This document shows positions 11,011 through 23,295 of a DNA stretch of 64,000 bases, in pieces. A program made the translations under genes and the position numbers. The notes beneath the pieces are model-generated. The model searched no databases, had not been told where the DNA came from, and worked only from the letters and a program-made list of their open reading frames with translations. This DNA comes from Gamarada debralockiae (lineage: Eukaryota; Ascomycota; Leotiomycetes; Helotiales; Hyphodiscaceae): positions 62,001 to 126,000 of the forward strand of contig NXFV01002076.1 in the NCBI GenBank assembly GCA_002803225.1, in the 5' to 3' direction. Positions within the stretch are counted from its first letter, which is position 1, and each line of letters opens with the position of its first letter.

Positions 11011-13362
11011 ACTCATAATTCAGGTTGGAGGTTTTTGAAATGGCGAACAAGATTATTGGTCTAGGGCTTCATCATTCTTCTTCGCTTTAGGGATAGGGTT
11101 GGACGAATTACTGTTACGAATCGGACGACGAAACGATGGGTTTGTAGAATTGGGTCGCCTGGCCGGGGTGTACATTTGGGTTTGGACTACTGAGCTTTGT
11201 ACTAGGGTATTTGTTTGCTGATTATTTTGCGTTTGCTTTTTGCTTTAGGATGTTGTTATCGGTGGAATGGATATCCTCGAACACTGCAGCGATGATTGAT
11301 TATCGGGTATTAAATGAAATTCTTGTATCATGCTTAAGAGTAGCTCATAGGAGAGACAGAATCTGCATTGATTGTCATATTCATCCCGTCTTCCATGTGG
11401 CCCTTATTGAGTTTGAATGTAAGGCTGGCCAGTTAGGCTTAACTTGCTTTTCTCACTGCAGTTTCACGGAGTGCTCTTGAGGTACTGCGGTGCGAGTTCC
11501 TTGAAAGCTCCACGCCCAGACGGCCCTGTGCCAACTTCGCAGAGGCTGAGAATAACTGCATTAGCAGTGTCCTTTTTCCTCACCCTTGCCTGAATGAGGG
11601 CTCGCTCCTGACATAGCATGCTTTCCCAAGTCGCAAGCTCCGTCGACATGAAGAGTCCCTCCGAAGTCCATAGCCTCTCCGGGACAGAAAGCCGCTTTGA
11701 ATCGAAATCCAGGCCTCATTGCCAAGTGGCCATGGAGCGTTACCTTTCATAGCTTCAATGAGATGGCAATCACCCATCTCACTTGAGTGATTGAAACGCT
11801 CAAACTTCGTCGCGCATCTGTAATTCATTGTTCCTCCTCAAACACTGCACCTTGTGGTGGTAAAATCTTCCCAATGAAGTGTTGTCGCACGTCCAACGAC
11901 GTGCTTGGCTATCCTTTACTTTGCCGAATGCCCGCTAGTCCCCCCTTTCTTGACTTTTGTTGCACATCTGAAAACGTGGTCGGTTATTCCTTCGTCTGTA
12001 CTTTACCAAATATACGCTAGTCTTCCTCTTCGCCTTCAAATTCCTCATTGCACATCTGAGGATCACGCAGTTTGACTAGTCGTCGCTTCATCCAAACATG
12101 GCCAATCAACCGACACCCTCCATTTTTCGTTGCGTATCTGAGAATTAAGGTTTGGCACTATTGTGCTGGCCATGCGGTCGCCACATGGCAGACTTCGGAG
12201 TTAACTTTAACTTTTCAAGACGCAATTCGAGTAGGATAGACAGACAGGGAAATACCCTTGGTACATCCGAGTATGAGGACAGACTCAATCACCGTTGTGT
12301 GCTTTTTCTCAAAGGCCAGCCCTAAAGAGTTTACAAACTGAATGGTTAAATTCAATTGGAAGGAAACAGTGCCTAGGAGCGAAACTCTGCTCCCATTGAC
12401 TGAATACTTGGAAGCTTCCAATGCCCGTTCGAGAAAGTATCGAGTGACTATTTAATTTATCTGGAAGAGGAACCTATAGAAACAAGCATTCGCGGACAAC
12501 ATGAAGTGGAGGTCCAGAGTGGGAGGCCATGAGCGGCAGAGCAAAATCCAGTTTCAACACTCTATCAAGGCTAGAAAGTTTAAGAAGAGTAGAATGGCTT
12601 ATCATGACAAGGCACTGAAGTTGTAGTTTCAACTCATCCTATATGAAAGAACTACTTAAGGCTGTGTATTAAAACATGGAGGGAAAGAGTCATCGAGAGG
12701 CATACGGAGCGATGATTGATAACAAATACCTAGGACAGAGAACATGTTGTGCGAAGTAGCCATGGCCATGGGACTTCTGAAATACGCCTTTGAAAGTTTT
12801 GGAATCGAAAATTTATCGATCCTCGCACTTGAAAACCCTTTTCGTCGTGACGCAGGATATCTTCCGCTGAGCGATTGAGGAAAGAAGCAGCGAGCAGGAA
12901 GCTTTAGCACATTTCGAGCCAACCAGCGAAGGACAAAAGGTCCCACTGTCTTACTTGAGGTCCAGGAAGACTAAATATAAAAATTCCCAACCATTCGTTC
13001 GCACAGAGCGATTAAAAGGGAAGGTTTCCAGCTTCCCATGCCTGTCACAGATCCCCTCGATTTCAAATTTCAATTGTTCGAGATTGGTGGACAATTGGTG
13101 AAAGATCTTCTTTTGATAGTGTTCCTCAGCATCCGAGTTTAGAGAGGGACCAGCCAATAGAAATCATCCAATGTGCAAATCTGTACTGGATTGAGGAAGC
13201 CCGGCAGAAGCGAGCATGATGAGTTGTAAGTGACACCTCATGTTTCTATCCGAAAGGCATGCTCCGATGATGCAGCATTCGCGCAGGAAAGACGGTACAA
13301 CAGCACGTCGAAAATTTGTGTGAGGAAGGAAATCGCGACCAAATCCGATAAGAATGGAACGC
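11011..13362. other. gene-poor stretch with degenerate repeats
   Basis: No confident gene. It contains the RFX 3' flank, a degenerate tandem repeat (about 11.88-12.16 kb, listed separately), and a weak minus-strand open frame at 12951-13157. That frame can be joined by a 53-nt GT-AG intron to another at about 12735-12900 but has no ATG. I cannot name it. Confidence 0.5.
11881..12160. repeat. degenerate tandem repeat, unit about 75-90 bp
   Basis: Four diverged units can be lined up by eye, starting near 11884, 11958, 12046 and 12128. Shared blocks are TTGCACATCTGA-like starts and an ACTTT(G/A)CC(G/A)AAT...CGCTAGTC middle. Differences between the first two units are mostly C-to-T or G-to-A, as expected after repeat-induced point mutation. 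A fragment (GCATCTG) at 11814-11820 may be a further remnant. Confidence 0.45.
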
Positions 13363-13912
13363 TCATTTTGAAGGAGGAAGGAAAGGGGGGCTAGTAGCTA
13401 AGCGAGACGTGCTCAGATGTACACGCCAAATCATCGCTCTCGACATGCTTTTCTTGTTTCTGAGAATGCCCTCCTCGGTCATTTTCGAGCGGCAATTTTT
13501 CACTCCCAACCAAACTCGCTCCAGATGCTCCGCCGTGAGATGTCGAATTATGCTCTGAGTTGTTGTGCCCACATGCTCACAAAAGAAGACACCAATTCTG
13601 ACAGCAAATTTATCCCGTGCCTCAACCCCCTTGAAGGCAGAACCGACAGACAAAGCTTTTCCCTTGAGCCGTCCCATGCCACCGCTAGACGTCACACAAG
13701 CGTTGAAAAGTGCCTCATCAGGTCCTACCTGCATTTGCCAGACCGCAACTGCATTATCAATGCTAGTAAGATCAACCTCCATAATCTTGTCCTACATTCA
13801 ATCGGCCGCCATTCGGTGACGGTTTCTTCGGCCCCGCGGCAGCCGGTTGGAAGAAGCAAGAGGCAAAACACAAACATACAACTACCAAAGTTCCCCGAAA
13901 GCTCCATATCAT
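13363..13912 (-). CDS. possible small secreted protein
   Basis: An ATG at 13912 opens a frame with a convincing signal peptide (MIWSFR, then a hydrophobic core GTLVVVCLCFASCFF and a probable cleavage after QPAAA). Unspliced it stops after 46 aa. Removing 13729-13795 (67 nt, GTAGGA...TGCAG) joins exon 13796-13912 to a 121-codon frame ending at 13363, for 160 aa with three cysteines in the mature part. A 58-nt alternative with donor GTCACC and acceptor ACTAG also keeps frame and adds residues IDNAVAVWQMQ. I recognise no family. Its place in a gene-poor, repeat-bearing region and its small secreted form would fit an effector-like protein, but chance cannot be excluded. Confidence 0.35.
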
Positions 13913-15438
13913 ATTCAGCGGTGTCGGAGATAATGTCTGCAAAACATACGTTCTGTACGTTCGAGACCGTTCCAAGTGGACGGTAACGAAAATTACCCCT
14001 CCATCTCTAGCTATTTGTATATTTGCGTCTTCAACGGCATTCAGCCGGCCAATCATTGCCTCGAATTGGAAATTCCAATGAGCGGAACGCTACGATTTTT
14101 GGACCCTGGAGGATAAGGGCCACTCACTAATCATGTAAAATGTGCTGGCAGGACTAAGGTACCCTCCCGGTAACTGCAGTAGCAAAAGGTTGCTTGAATC
14201 AAGCAAAGACTTTACCGGCTCGGCCTACCTATTTGATTATGGGCCGCAATAACGTAGCTGCAGGGCGTTTTGAAAGGCGTGAGTGAGACATATCAGAATC
14301 AAAAGAAAAAAAGTCGGCAGGTGAGAATTAGCATCATGAACTTCATAGTAGGGAGGGATGAAACTTGACAGCGATGATCAGCACATGTGAAGGGAAGCGG
14401 CGGTGACGTAGTTTATCCAGCTCAGCGGATTGTTGTACGACGTTGGATTCGAGATAGGGCTGAGAGATTTTACAGGCTTGGCAGTGTCAGGGAATGAAAA
14501 GATTCCGTACCCGAAAGGCTGTGCTCTTGAGAAATGATATCAGATTTGATGTCGTTGGGCACAACACAGCAGAGGCAGGATTTCTGGAGTCAAATGCCAA
14601 GAATTGCGCCCCTCGCTCTCGCATCGGATCGCCGCATTTGCCCCTGAACGCGACTGACGGTTGCGTCTGCACGCTCTGATACTATTTTCAACTCGTATGG
14701 GGCCAAAGAAAACATACTCCATCTGATCTTATGGTCAAATCTCGTCACGAGAAAGGAGTCTTTGAAGGGGCTTTCTCTCGCAAATTTTGACATTGTGGTG
14801 CGGATGCTCACCTGAAATTTTGCAGCCTGATGATTTGCCTCTTTAAGTCGTTAGTTACATAAAATGATCAGATCGTAGACTCCTGACGCCCTGATAGATA
14901 GAGCTTAAGAAAATTGTGCGTAAATTCCTCGAAATAAAATCATTATTTTGATCGCAACCGGCTTACAAACTCTTACAATTCACCTACACTACATACATAC
15001 ACACACACCCCAAAGCCCTTACCACTCGGCACCGAACCAAGCAGGGCTTGTTCTTTGTCAACTACGGAGCATCTGCCCATCAAGATCGACTGCACTTAAA
15101 TCCCTCATATTACAAGAAGTACAATGGCCATCCCCAGGTGAACGCGACCTCGCCCCCGGCGGAAATTTCAATCAGTCTGTGAGACTGGTTTGCGCCTATC
15201 TACCCGCCCCACCAAAGCACCAAGGCAATTTATTCCCACGAAACTTTCTCTTTCACTCCTTCCTCCGAATACAGCTTCAGCATTCCTCCCTCACAAACAA
15301 GGTGCGCACAGCGACTTTGTGGCTCCGGATTCCCAAAAATAACGGGCATTGCCCGCACCGCGCAGGCGGCGACTCTCCATCAATTCCGAACCCTGTGCCG
15401 AGAGGGATCATACGTTAACTTCGTGCTCTCCAATCATC
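13913..15438. other. intergenic: HAL-kinase promoter and long leader
   Basis: No gene seen. The last 450 bp before the kinase start are C/A- and CT-rich (for example ACATACATACACACACACCCC near 14990-15010), typical of a fungal promoter or leader. An in-frame extension upstream of the kinase ATG (from 15349) has no ATG. Confidence 0.5.
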
Positions 15439-17070
15439 ATGGCGACGGTCAGCGCACCACGAGATTCCCTCGCATCAGACAACGCACGTCCTTCTCCTCC
15501 AGCTTCACAGACGTCATCTGTCATCGGATCTCCAGAGTCGCGGCCAACAACACAGAATGGCATCGCCGTCCCCAGCACAGAGAATCTCAATGGAAATGCT
15601 GCGCCACATTCTCAGCCACAAAAGCTTACCCCTGGCACTGCAGAGAAACCGTCAATGACAAAGCGTCTCACTCGAATGTTCTCTACGAAAGAAGCTATGA
15701 GGTCGGAAAGCAGTATTACTTCTCAGCCTGCCTCTGTTGCCTCTACTTCAAAGCAAGACGTTGCTCCTGCTGCCACATCAACCTCCCCGAGACCCAATCC
15801 TTCCGCCCGAAAACCCTCGTCGACAGACAAAGAAGCTAAGGTAGACAAGGCAGAGAAATCAGAGAAACCAATCACGGCGCCAACGAAAGATAAAAAGGCT
15901 GCGGCCTCAGCGCACCGGTATGTCGTCAACCCTGAGGCCCAAGGTGGGCACGAACATTATCTCAAGAGCGCGAAGAGACAGGAGAAGCTGTCCGATATGC
16001 TGCGGGGTATGCTGAGGGGAGGGAAAATTGGAGAGCAGCCACACGAGGGGGGACAGGAATTGTCACTCATGTCCAGCTGGGTGGATCAGCTGAAGAACGA
16101 GAAAGAGAGTCTGGCATCGGAGAAGAAAGGCGGCCCCAATTCCACCGCATCACTTGTTGAGAAGTACGGAAAATGTCAGGAGATTGTTGGACGAGGAGCT
16201 TTTGGAATCGTCAGGATATCACACAAACGGGTGGACACAGGAGAGCAGCTTTTCGCTGTGAAGGAATTCCGCAGGCGCCCAGAGGAGAACGAGAAGAAGT
16301 ACAGCAAACGCCTCACGTCTGAGTTCTGTATATCATCCTCATTACGACACCCGAACGTTATCCACACTCTCGACCTACTCCAGGACGCCAAGGGAGACTA
16401 CTGCGAAGTCATGGAATTCTGCGCTGGTGGAGATCTCTACACACTCGTCCTCGCAGCCGGGAAGCTCGAAGTCGGCGAAGCAGACTGCTTTTTCAAGCAA
16501 ATGATGCGAGGTGTCGAATACATGCACGAAATGGGAGTTGCCCACCGAGATTTAAAACCAGAGAACCTCCTACTCACCACCCACGGAGCTCTCAAAATCA
16601 CGGATTTCGGAAACGGCGAATGCTTCCGCATGGCTTGGGAAAAGGAAACACACATGGTCTCTGGACTGTGTGGATCGGCTCCTTATATCGCCCCTGAAGA
16701 ATACGTTGACAAGGAATTCGATGCCAGAGCTGTGGATGTCTGGGCTACGGGCGTTATATACATGGCGATGCGTACGGGAAGACATCTTTGGCGTGTAGCC
16801 AAGAAAGAAGAAGACGAATTCTACGCGCGCTATCTAGAAGGCCGGCGAGACGAGGAGGGCTATGCACCCATCGAATCCCTGCACCGAGTAAGTTCCCTTT
16901 CCCCATTTTCCACCCATCTCTACTAACATGAGAATCAGGCACGCTGTCGCAACGTAATCTACTCAATCCTCGATCCCAACCCCGGCCGTCGTATCACCGC
17001 AACACAAGTCCTGAAATCCGAATGGGGCCGCGAGATAAAACTATGCAAGGCAGGCGAAGAAGGGATCTGA
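15439..17070 (+). CDS. HAL4/SAT4-like serine/threonine protein kinase
   Basis: Exons 15439-16887 and 16939-17070, split by a 51-nt intron with an ACTAAC branch site, encode 526 aa. A Ser/Pro/Lys-rich disordered N-terminus (about 1-240) precedes a kinase domain at about 243-515: glycine loop GRGAFG, VKEF lysine, catalytic HRDLKPENL, DFG in KITDFGNGE, and SAPYIAPEE. The GNGE following DFG and the GDLYTLVLAAGKL lobe are characteristic of the fungal Hal4/Sat4/Ppk8 group. Family role: these kinases stabilise potassium transporters at the plasma membrane and influence salt tolerance and nutrient permeases. The start ATG lies in a good context after a CT-rich leader. The exact paralogue (Hal4, Hal5 or Ppk8) is not resolved. 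Confidence 0.88.
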
Positions 17071-18522
17071 CTTTTGTGGCTGGAGCGCGGGCTCAAACGC
17101 ACGAAAAAAGGTCTTTCGGCCGGCTGATCGAAGAAGCCTCTTTCATCATGGACATTACACCTTGTGAGGAGAATTATGCGTTCCGTGCTTCCAGCGACTT
17201 CAATTGTCCTTGTGGCCTCGAATATTTTCTACAAAACTAACTTAATGATCATCCCATACTGTGGATAGATGGAGAGGCTGGAAATGGATACTGAACGTTT
17301 CAGCTTTTCCAGCAACTGAAGTGGGGTTTATGTGTGGTGTACGGCGTTTAGGACATGGCGAATCTGGAATGGATGGGAATGGGAACGGACGGGGGCAATC
17401 AATGAATGAGGACATGAATCCTTCATGACAAGTCATCGACGGTCGTTTTTTCATCTGCACATTTAGCGCTGCTGCACGTGTTCTTTCTTCATGGTCCAGC
17501 GATCAGAGAGCATTCTTATTTGATCTTCTTGTGGAGGGGAGAGAAATGAGAGGGGGGTTGTGGGAAGAGACAAAAGGAATGGAGAGGAGAGGGCTTTTGT
17601 AGATATGATGGTTAGGATAAGAGCAGAGAAGAGGGAGAAAGGATGTTGTTCATGAGAATCAAAAGAGAGAATATTGAACTCAAGACTGATGCTGAAGAAG
17701 TGACTGCTTTTCGTCTTGGTTTGCTCTGCTGGTTTTGGGCATCTCCTAACTCCAGATGAATGCTAGCTCGCTGGCAGTTTGTGAAAGAGTCGGGCGTCCT
17801 GCCGAGGCACGAACAGAGGGGTCTAGAAATTTGCAAGGGAGTTAGGGCCGATTGTGGGGAAAGGGCTGGGGTAAGCAAAGTGGGGTGGATATGAGTTAGG
17901 GAGGAGGATCCCATTAAGAGAAAGATGCTCAGTGATTGGGAAGAATACAGGAACATCTCTCCATACGGAGATAATCCGTAGCTCAATATGTGCAATGGTC
18001 AATCTCACTCATCGATTGCGGTGAAAGAAGTAGGCCCATGAAGTGAAGTGTCATAAACTCAATCCCAGGTCCTAGGTTACAAGACGCCCACACGCCGCAC
18101 CTTCAACGCCCATTCCAAAGTAAGGTCCCCTTGCGCACATAGCCAGATAGCGGAAATCACACTCTCCTCTCCTCTTTCAACCCAAATTATGCCAGACCAG
18201 CAAGCCCCAAAAACGAAGAATTAGAGCCCGCCGTCCAATCCCGCCATCTCTCATCCCATCATCCTTCCCAATGTACCCCTTCCCTTTCCTATGCCTTCTC
18301 CTGATTTATTAACGCCAGTCCGTAACCAGCACAATTGACACACTATTGTTTGCGTTGCAGTCCCAAAGTTGACGGATGTAGAAACGTATCGACAGAGAAG
18401 ATCTTCGTTCTGGGGGAATAGAACGGTCTGGAATGGTATACTGTATGAATCGAAGAAGTAGAAAAAGACGCAGTTGAGTAAATCCCAGGCTCCAAAATCC
18501 GTAAGTGTATATGACGTTGAAA
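17071..18522. other. convergent 3' flanks
   Basis: 1.45 kb between the 3' ends of two convergent genes. Purine-rich tracts (about 17500-17650) are present, but I see no coding or RNA gene. Confidence 0.5.
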
Positions 18523-19917
18523 TCAGGAGTGAAAGAGATCCCAGGCTCGGTCGCATAAACGCATAAATTCCTCCTTTTTGGCCCGTTGGCTGTTAGGGCT
18601 GTCTCGTCCTTCTCCGAATGGTCCTCTGCGTGATGTTGAGGGTCCGTTGCCAAGGGGTGGGCTTCCCCCCTCCTCGTACTCTGCTCGTGCTCGTCTCCTG
18701 CCGCCTCCGCTTCGGGTGGCTTCGCCTCTCATTGCGTTGCCAGTCAGGGGCGAAGGAGGAGTTGGAGGTTGATGACCGCCATAATGGACAAGTTTCGGGA
18801 GGAGTTCAGGTCTGCCTCCTGCGAGTTCAACTTGTGCTTCCTCTGCTGATCGGTACTCACGCTGTCTTCCGGAATGAGGAGGCTGATTGTTGTTGTGACC
18901 GGGAGACGGAAATGCCGGTCTTGAATTTGAATGAGACGAGTTCGAGGCTGAGCTGGAATTTTGGAAGAATGATGCTCGTCCTGAAGTCTCACGGTGTGCT
19001 CCGAGACCTTCTGATGCAAAGACGTCCGTAATCGGTGGTAGCCGGTTGCTTGTTTGCTGTGCAGGAACATGGTGGATGTGGGAGGTGTTTGAGAGATTCG
19101 ATGGTTGGTTCGCAATGTGGCGGGTGAGAGGATGCGGTTGGTGTCGTCCAGTGAAAGTCTGATTCAAAGGAGCAGACTGGATGACTCTCTCGTGCGCAAA
19201 TTGCTCATGTGATGGTGCAACAATACTCAACCCAGGAGGCGCCTTTCTTTTCGAAGTTCCAGGGGTCTTGGCACCGAATCCACCAAACTCTTTCTCCTTC
19301 GCACTCTCCATTGGTGCGTCACCAGGCTTGGCTGTTTGTTGTAATCTAGACTCAATGATATGTCTTTGCTGCTCGCGCACCGAAATACTTCGTTGCAATT
19401 GTTCCCGCATCGCCGGATCCTGTGTGACAAATCCTGGGGACAGGCATGCCAATCCAACGTCTTGAATGCCAAGTCCGTTCTCCCCTCTGGATGTCAATTG
19501 ACCAGCTGATGGCCTTGAAGTACCTGGATTCGCAGTAGATGTATTCTTTGAAAGGTCAAGCTTGCGCGGTCTATGACGGGAGGTTGGGAGATCTGGCGAG
19601 GAAGGGGGCTCCTTTTTCACGATTATTTTGGGCGGGACGCCATTGCGAGACCTAGCAAATTGCGATGTCAGTAGAATGACTCTCTAAAGATTACAATGCG
19701 ATTCAAAGATCGGAACTTACGCGTTTGGTGAACTCTTTGATGCTGGTGTAGATTTTGGGCTTCCGCTTCCTGTTCTTTGCGCCGACAAGTTCGGAGTCGC
19801 CGAAGCAGACGTGCGTTGTGCCGGAGGAGAATTTGAAGATGTTGAGGGCGCAATATCGACATAGGAGGATCTGTCGTGAGGTGCCGGCGACGGTGCCATG
19901 GCGACGGCGGTACTCAT
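18523..19917 (-). CDS. disordered fungal protein with conserved-looking C-terminal tail, function unknown
   Basis: Exons 19721-19917 and 18523-19651, joined over a 69-nt intron (GTAAGT...GCTAG), give 441 aa. The protein is almost wholly low-complexity (Ser, Pro, Asn, Gln, His), but a few blocks look constrained: KIIVKKEPPSSPDLP followed by RHRPRKLDLS, a helical MREQLQRSISVREQQRHIIE, LPPITDVFASEG, and the extreme C-terminus KKEEFMRLCDRAWDLFHS. The lysine/proline-rich and SP sites suggest a nuclear, phospho-regulated protein. I do not recognise a named family and give no function. The splice restores frame exactly, and the ATG begins a typical Ala/Ser/Pro-rich N-terminus. Confidence 0.75.
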
Positions 19918-22527
19918 GTTGTTTGAAGTGAAGCTTGCTGGCGCGAGGGAGCTGGCTGTTTAAACCTCGAGATATACTTCCGCGACTTCCTTCCTCAGCC
20001 AAATCCTTGTACTTCCCTACTTATTTCGTTGATTCGGTTTTGTGCGTCTGTGTATTCCTTCCTTTTAACGAGAGGCTTTTTTCTGTGCCACCAAAGCAGA
20101 TTCAACTGTTGCCAGCTTCTCGACTAATGAATGTTCGTTCCGTGGTGCTACTGCTGAGAAATGCAGAGGCTGCAGACGAAGAGATATGTCCACAACAAGC
20201 AATAAATCTTTGGAATAATAGAAGTAAAGAACGAAGCAAGAGGGGTTGAGGTCGAAAAAGAGCTGCAGCGGGTTTTGGGCCGGTGGCGGTGAGGTTTTAT
20301 GAATCGAGGCTTTTCGAGTAGGTGTTTCAGAGATCGATACTCGCGAAGGGCGAAGGAGGGGGGCAGACCCCCAGTACGAAAGTCAATGCTTTAGCGCGAC
20401 AACGGGGGTTTGGTACTTTTTCGTTTTGGGAGGACAAGAATGAAATGTTGTGAGGAATCTAAAGCCTGTTGACCAATCGATTTGTAGAAATGGCAGGTCG
20501 ATACAGTATCAATTCAAACTTGTGGAATAACACAGTGTTGAAAAGGCAGCTGGTGCTGGTAAAAATAACACCTCAGCTGGTCAGAAGAAGAGAGATCGAA
20601 ATATCCCGATGCCTATGGACAAATGCGTGAGTGTGCATGTGCGTCCGATGTGTTTTGGCAGTTCAAAACCCTCAGACATCATGTTTTGTGTGTTGATATT
20701 AATAAGGCACATGCTCCATCTATATAAGACCGGGCCTCTCCCGTTTTTGATGTTCCTGATTCTCTCGCGAGAGGGGCAGGAGGGGCCCAAAGGGGGCAGA
20801 AGTGCGATACTGCAATCTTCGAGTTTATCAGATTGGGACAAATACTCTCGGTACCGTCACTTTGTGACAAGCCTCTCGATTGGGAAGAAGGATAAATCAT
20901 CTGGCTACCCGGCTTTTCAATGGTTTGGAGTCATGGATGTCTTCTCAGTGGACCATTCGTCCTCATCCGCTGCTGTACGACCTGTCAAGTCTGGCCTGAA
21001 GAAATCCAAGACAGGCCAGACGGGTAAAAGACACGATTCCGCCTCTCTGGGTTTCGAGTGCAGCAACCTCGAAGGTCGGGTCGAGTTAGATCTGCAGGAT
21101 CTCTGAATTCAATAAATCTTAATCCATGCGTCGTGCATCCCATATGCGTGTCGATATTAACTCTCTTAATTACATGCATATGGTGGCCGTTTCATTGACG
21201 CACTCACGGTCTCCAAAATTAATCTATATCATACCGAACTATTGCAATCGGTCTCGGAAATTCTCCAAATTTATTCGCAGGCAACAGCTTGTGTTTCTGG
21301 TTATTTAATAAATAATGTTTGGTTTGCCTGGATAGCAGCAATAGGGGGAGGAAGCCTCTCGTGGGAAAACAGGGGACCTCCCAAGTGAGAAAGGAGGAGG
21401 GTTTCCCTCGATAACTAGTACCTTCGTATTTCAACCACATAATCAGCCCCAAAGCCTTACCAGCTGATAGCCAATCTTGGCCTCAAAAGGAAAGATCGTG
21501 AATCCCCATCTCAGCATCTGACATCGCCGCCGAAAATAAGGAACAGGGCCAACGAGAACAGCAGCTTCTCCGACCTCTTCAAGCACTGGCCTGGCTGGTT
21601 CATGCTGGCCCATCCCTGAAAGACGGGGATTCACATGCCATGCGACATGGTCGCGTTTGGGAACGCATCCACTTGTCGTTTCAACCAACCAGCTTTTTCT
21701 TCGGACGGCCCCTTTGAAACGCGGCTCAGCCTTCTCCTCCAATGGAGGACCCCTCTGCCTCAGACGCGTGAGAAGGAAAGAGTCACGATGCAAACTCCTC
21801 GTCGGCGAAAAGTTTCGCTATGGTCACCGAAAAGTCCCGTTTGTCTCGGGTCAAATCCGAAGGACCACGAATGAAATTGTATTTGAATCTATTCGCAGAA
21901 GATCATGTGGCATCATGTAGCATCGTGAATGATATCCCTCGGATTGAGTTTGAGGTGAGCCTGAATATCTGCAATCCATGATCATAACTCGCGAAGCTTC
22001 AGACCAGGAGATCCGCGACTATTGAATGCTCAAACATTGATGCATTTTGCCCTGTTACCCGCGATGTGGTATAGAGTCGTTGGCTGCGAGTAGCCGCGCG
22101 GTATGAAATATCGAAAATGTGATTACTGCTTTGGGAACTTTGAGGGGAGAGATGACGTTCAGCTACTGTATCGATAAGGAGAACTTATGTGAGCCCTTGC
22201 GTCGGGCTCGTCTGGGGAAAGATTGGACGAATCAGTGCGTGGATTTGGCCTCGTCTTGCCGCTGTTGGACTTGCAGATGTTAAGGCTGAACTAACAACCA
22301 GTGATCGTTCAACTAGCTGGACAAATCAGGAAAGAATATATTTGCTTACTGTGATGGGGAAAGAGATGGAAGTTTTCGTTTTCTAGAAGTCCAGCCGTGT
22401 GAGAGCCTTCACGGTAAAGATCAGGCTGACAGCCTTACAAATAAGGCAATAACAAATTTATTCGAAGAAATTATTGCATCTCGACTTTGAATGCGCCGGC
22501 TAACATAAACACTTCATCATTTCAGTT
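19918..22527. other. large divergent intergenic region
   Basis: 2.6 kb without a supported gene. The first 300 bp are likely leader and promoter of the disordered-protein gene. From about 21100 to 22500 the DNA is noticeably AT-richer. Open frames such as 20609-21106 (plus) show no recognisable protein, and no transposon ends were seen. Confidence 0.5.
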
Positions 22528-23172
22528 ATGCCTTCAAAAAAGAAAGCAACAGAAGCAGCGGCTCCTCCAGAAGAGGATGTATCCATGAGAGAAGCATCAG
22601 CAGATAATTTCGAAGGAGAAGACGGAGACCCGGCAGTGCTCACCAACGATGAGCAGCGTATTCGAATTGTAGGTTGATCAATCTCCTAGATTTATATGGA
22701 CTGGACTAAATCTGGACAAGCTCAATGGTTCTACGGATACGGCTGCATCGTTCGAGTTCCAGAAGGAAGACCATACCCTGGGAAATGCGTTGCGATATAT
22801 CATCATGAAGAAGTATGTTCTCCTCCACCACAGCTGCGAGTCCTTCTCAGGACCAATCTTTGTTCAATACATATAGGTTGGAACCTATTGAAGGAATATT
22901 TGGCTAATTAGTTTATCTATACAGCCCCGACGTCGAATTCTGCGGTTACTCTATCCCTCATCCTTCAGAGGCTCTCATGAACATCCGAATTCAAACATAC
23001 AGTTAGTTACATCTCCGCATTTGAGCTTCTGGGTCAAGGCTAATAATATGCAGAGGGAACGGCGGTAGAGGCGTTGGAAAAAGGGTTGAATGACTTGATG
23101 GATCTGTGTGACGTGGTTGCGGATAAATTCACAATTGCGAGGGAGGAATTTACCAACCGGATGGACTCGTAG
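22528..23172 (+). CDS. RPC19: RNA polymerase I and III common subunit AC19 (Rpc19)
   Basis: Four exons (22528-22668, 22721-22812, 22925-23001, 23054-23172) with introns of 52, 112 and 52 nt give 142 aa. After an acidic N-terminus comes the family core: [38 protein letters not shown] and [20 protein letters not shown], followed by a C-terminal helix. AC19 is the alpha-like (RpoA-related) partner of AC40 in RNA polymerases I and III and nucleates their assembly in the nucleus. All splices fall at exact family positions. It converges on the complex I subunit gene, with 123 bp between stop codons. Confidence 0.95.
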
Positions 23173-23295
23173 AAGGCAAATGGTACGGATGAAAGCAGAA
23201 CTGCATTGCACGGCGTATAGAGGCACGGAAAACCATGTGGAGTTTAGTCGAGGTTCATTGAGATATGTACAAAGCTATGAAATGAGAACAGGCAT

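Noticed and set aside
20609..21106. 165-codon plus-strand open frame in the large gap
   Set aside because: No family features and no neighbouring exons; opposite and overlapping frames are equally open, so it looks random.
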